Source: an uncultured Pontibacter sp. (GTDB lineage: Bacteria > Bacteroidota > Bacteroidia > Cytophagales > Hymenobacteraceae). Taken from it: 64,000 bases of DNA. This document shows positions 63,945-64,000 of this stretch, piece by piece. Made by a program: the position numbers and the translations under genes. Under the pieces are notes generated by a model that was not told the DNA's origin, made no database searches, and saw nothing but the letters and a program-made list of their open reading frames with translations. The first letter of the stretch is position 1, and every line of letters starts with the position of its first letter. The stretch covers positions 248,001 through 312,000 of the forward strand of contig NZ_CANMNI010000002.1 in NCBI RefSeq assembly GCF_947499215.1, written 5' to 3'.

Positions 63945-64000
63945 ATGCAACAGCCATTACAGGCAGCTTTCGAGAAGATAAAAGGCCTGCCGCTCACCAA
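63945..64000 (+). CDS. Start of unidentified gene (truncated by window end)
   Basis: 18 codons from ATG 63945 (MQQPLQAAFEKIKGLPLT). Too short to identify. The ATG lies 22 bp after TATCTTTG at 63915-63922, a plausible -7 box, so a real gene start is likely. Confidence 0.5.
   Translation, partial: MQQPLQAAFEKIKGLPLT

Overview
The window comes from a Bacteroidota chromosome, most likely Cytophagia and plausibly a Pontibacter/Hymenobacter relative (inference). The evidence is: type IX secretion (T9SS) components (PorQ, a PorE-like OmpA protein), TAnnTTTG-type promoters with TTTG about 20 bp upstream, long alanine/glutamate-rich ribosomal protein S16, a Bacteroidota-type LptD, a GH3-family protein, and a methylmalonyl-CoA mutase encoded as two subunits. 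Genes are dense and alternate in short strand blocks. There are no rRNAs, recognisable tRNAs, CRISPR arrays, prophage or intact insertion sequences. No gene-free stretch exceeds 300 bp.

Layout. 1-9118 (minus): a short-chain fatty-acid uptake and activation cluster. It holds propionyl-CoA synthetase (cut by the window edge), a lone receiver, a symporter/STAC/histidine-kinase fusion, a small membrane protein, a two-subunit Na+ symporter, a porin-like protein, and an orphan IS1-InsA-like zinc-ribbon/HTH protein with a 19-bp tandem repeat upstream. 9296-10801: an SDR, an AT-rich orphan gene, two hairpins and a perfect 20-bp palindrome. 10856-15845 (minus): hslU, porQ and lon, packed as an operon. 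16072-18822 (plus): PorE-like OmpA protein and DUF4184. 18819-24633 (minus): GH3, dxr, rseP, LysM protein, DUF6702. 24802-25801 (plus): OsmC and a membrane protein. 25876-30629 (minus): dnaA, a 5'-nucleotidase split over two genes, and an M20 amidohydrolase.

30843-40349 (plus): mutA, an NTF2-like gene, mutB, an orphan, periplasmic trehalase, a beta-propeller protein and meaB. 40619-42898 (minus): folB, divIVA-like, WD40. 42983-44242 (plus): Sfp-type transferase and a redoxin. 44336-48871 (minus): SirB1-like protein, acyl-CoA carboxylase beta, MlaD, amidase. 48944-58246 (plus): lptD, panB, rluA-type synthase, desaturase, a lipoprotein, rpsP-rimM-trmD-rplS, and a pyrophosphatase-fold lipoprotein that has lost its metal ligands. 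58322-59026 (minus): secreted coiled-coil protein. 59245-61349 (plus): queD-folE and an epimerase. 61422-63761 (minus): PBP1A. 63945 to the end: the first codons of an unidentified gene.

Functional threads. prpE, a possible propionyl-CoA carboxylase beta subunit, mutA/mutB and meaB together supply most of a propionate to succinyl-CoA route, although they are scattered. lptD, mlaD, the amidase, PBP1A, rseP, porQ and the PorE-like protein all serve the envelope. The most unusual signal is a short DNA word, TATACC/GGTATA, found roughly 150 times on either strand in both genes and spacers, about five times chance.
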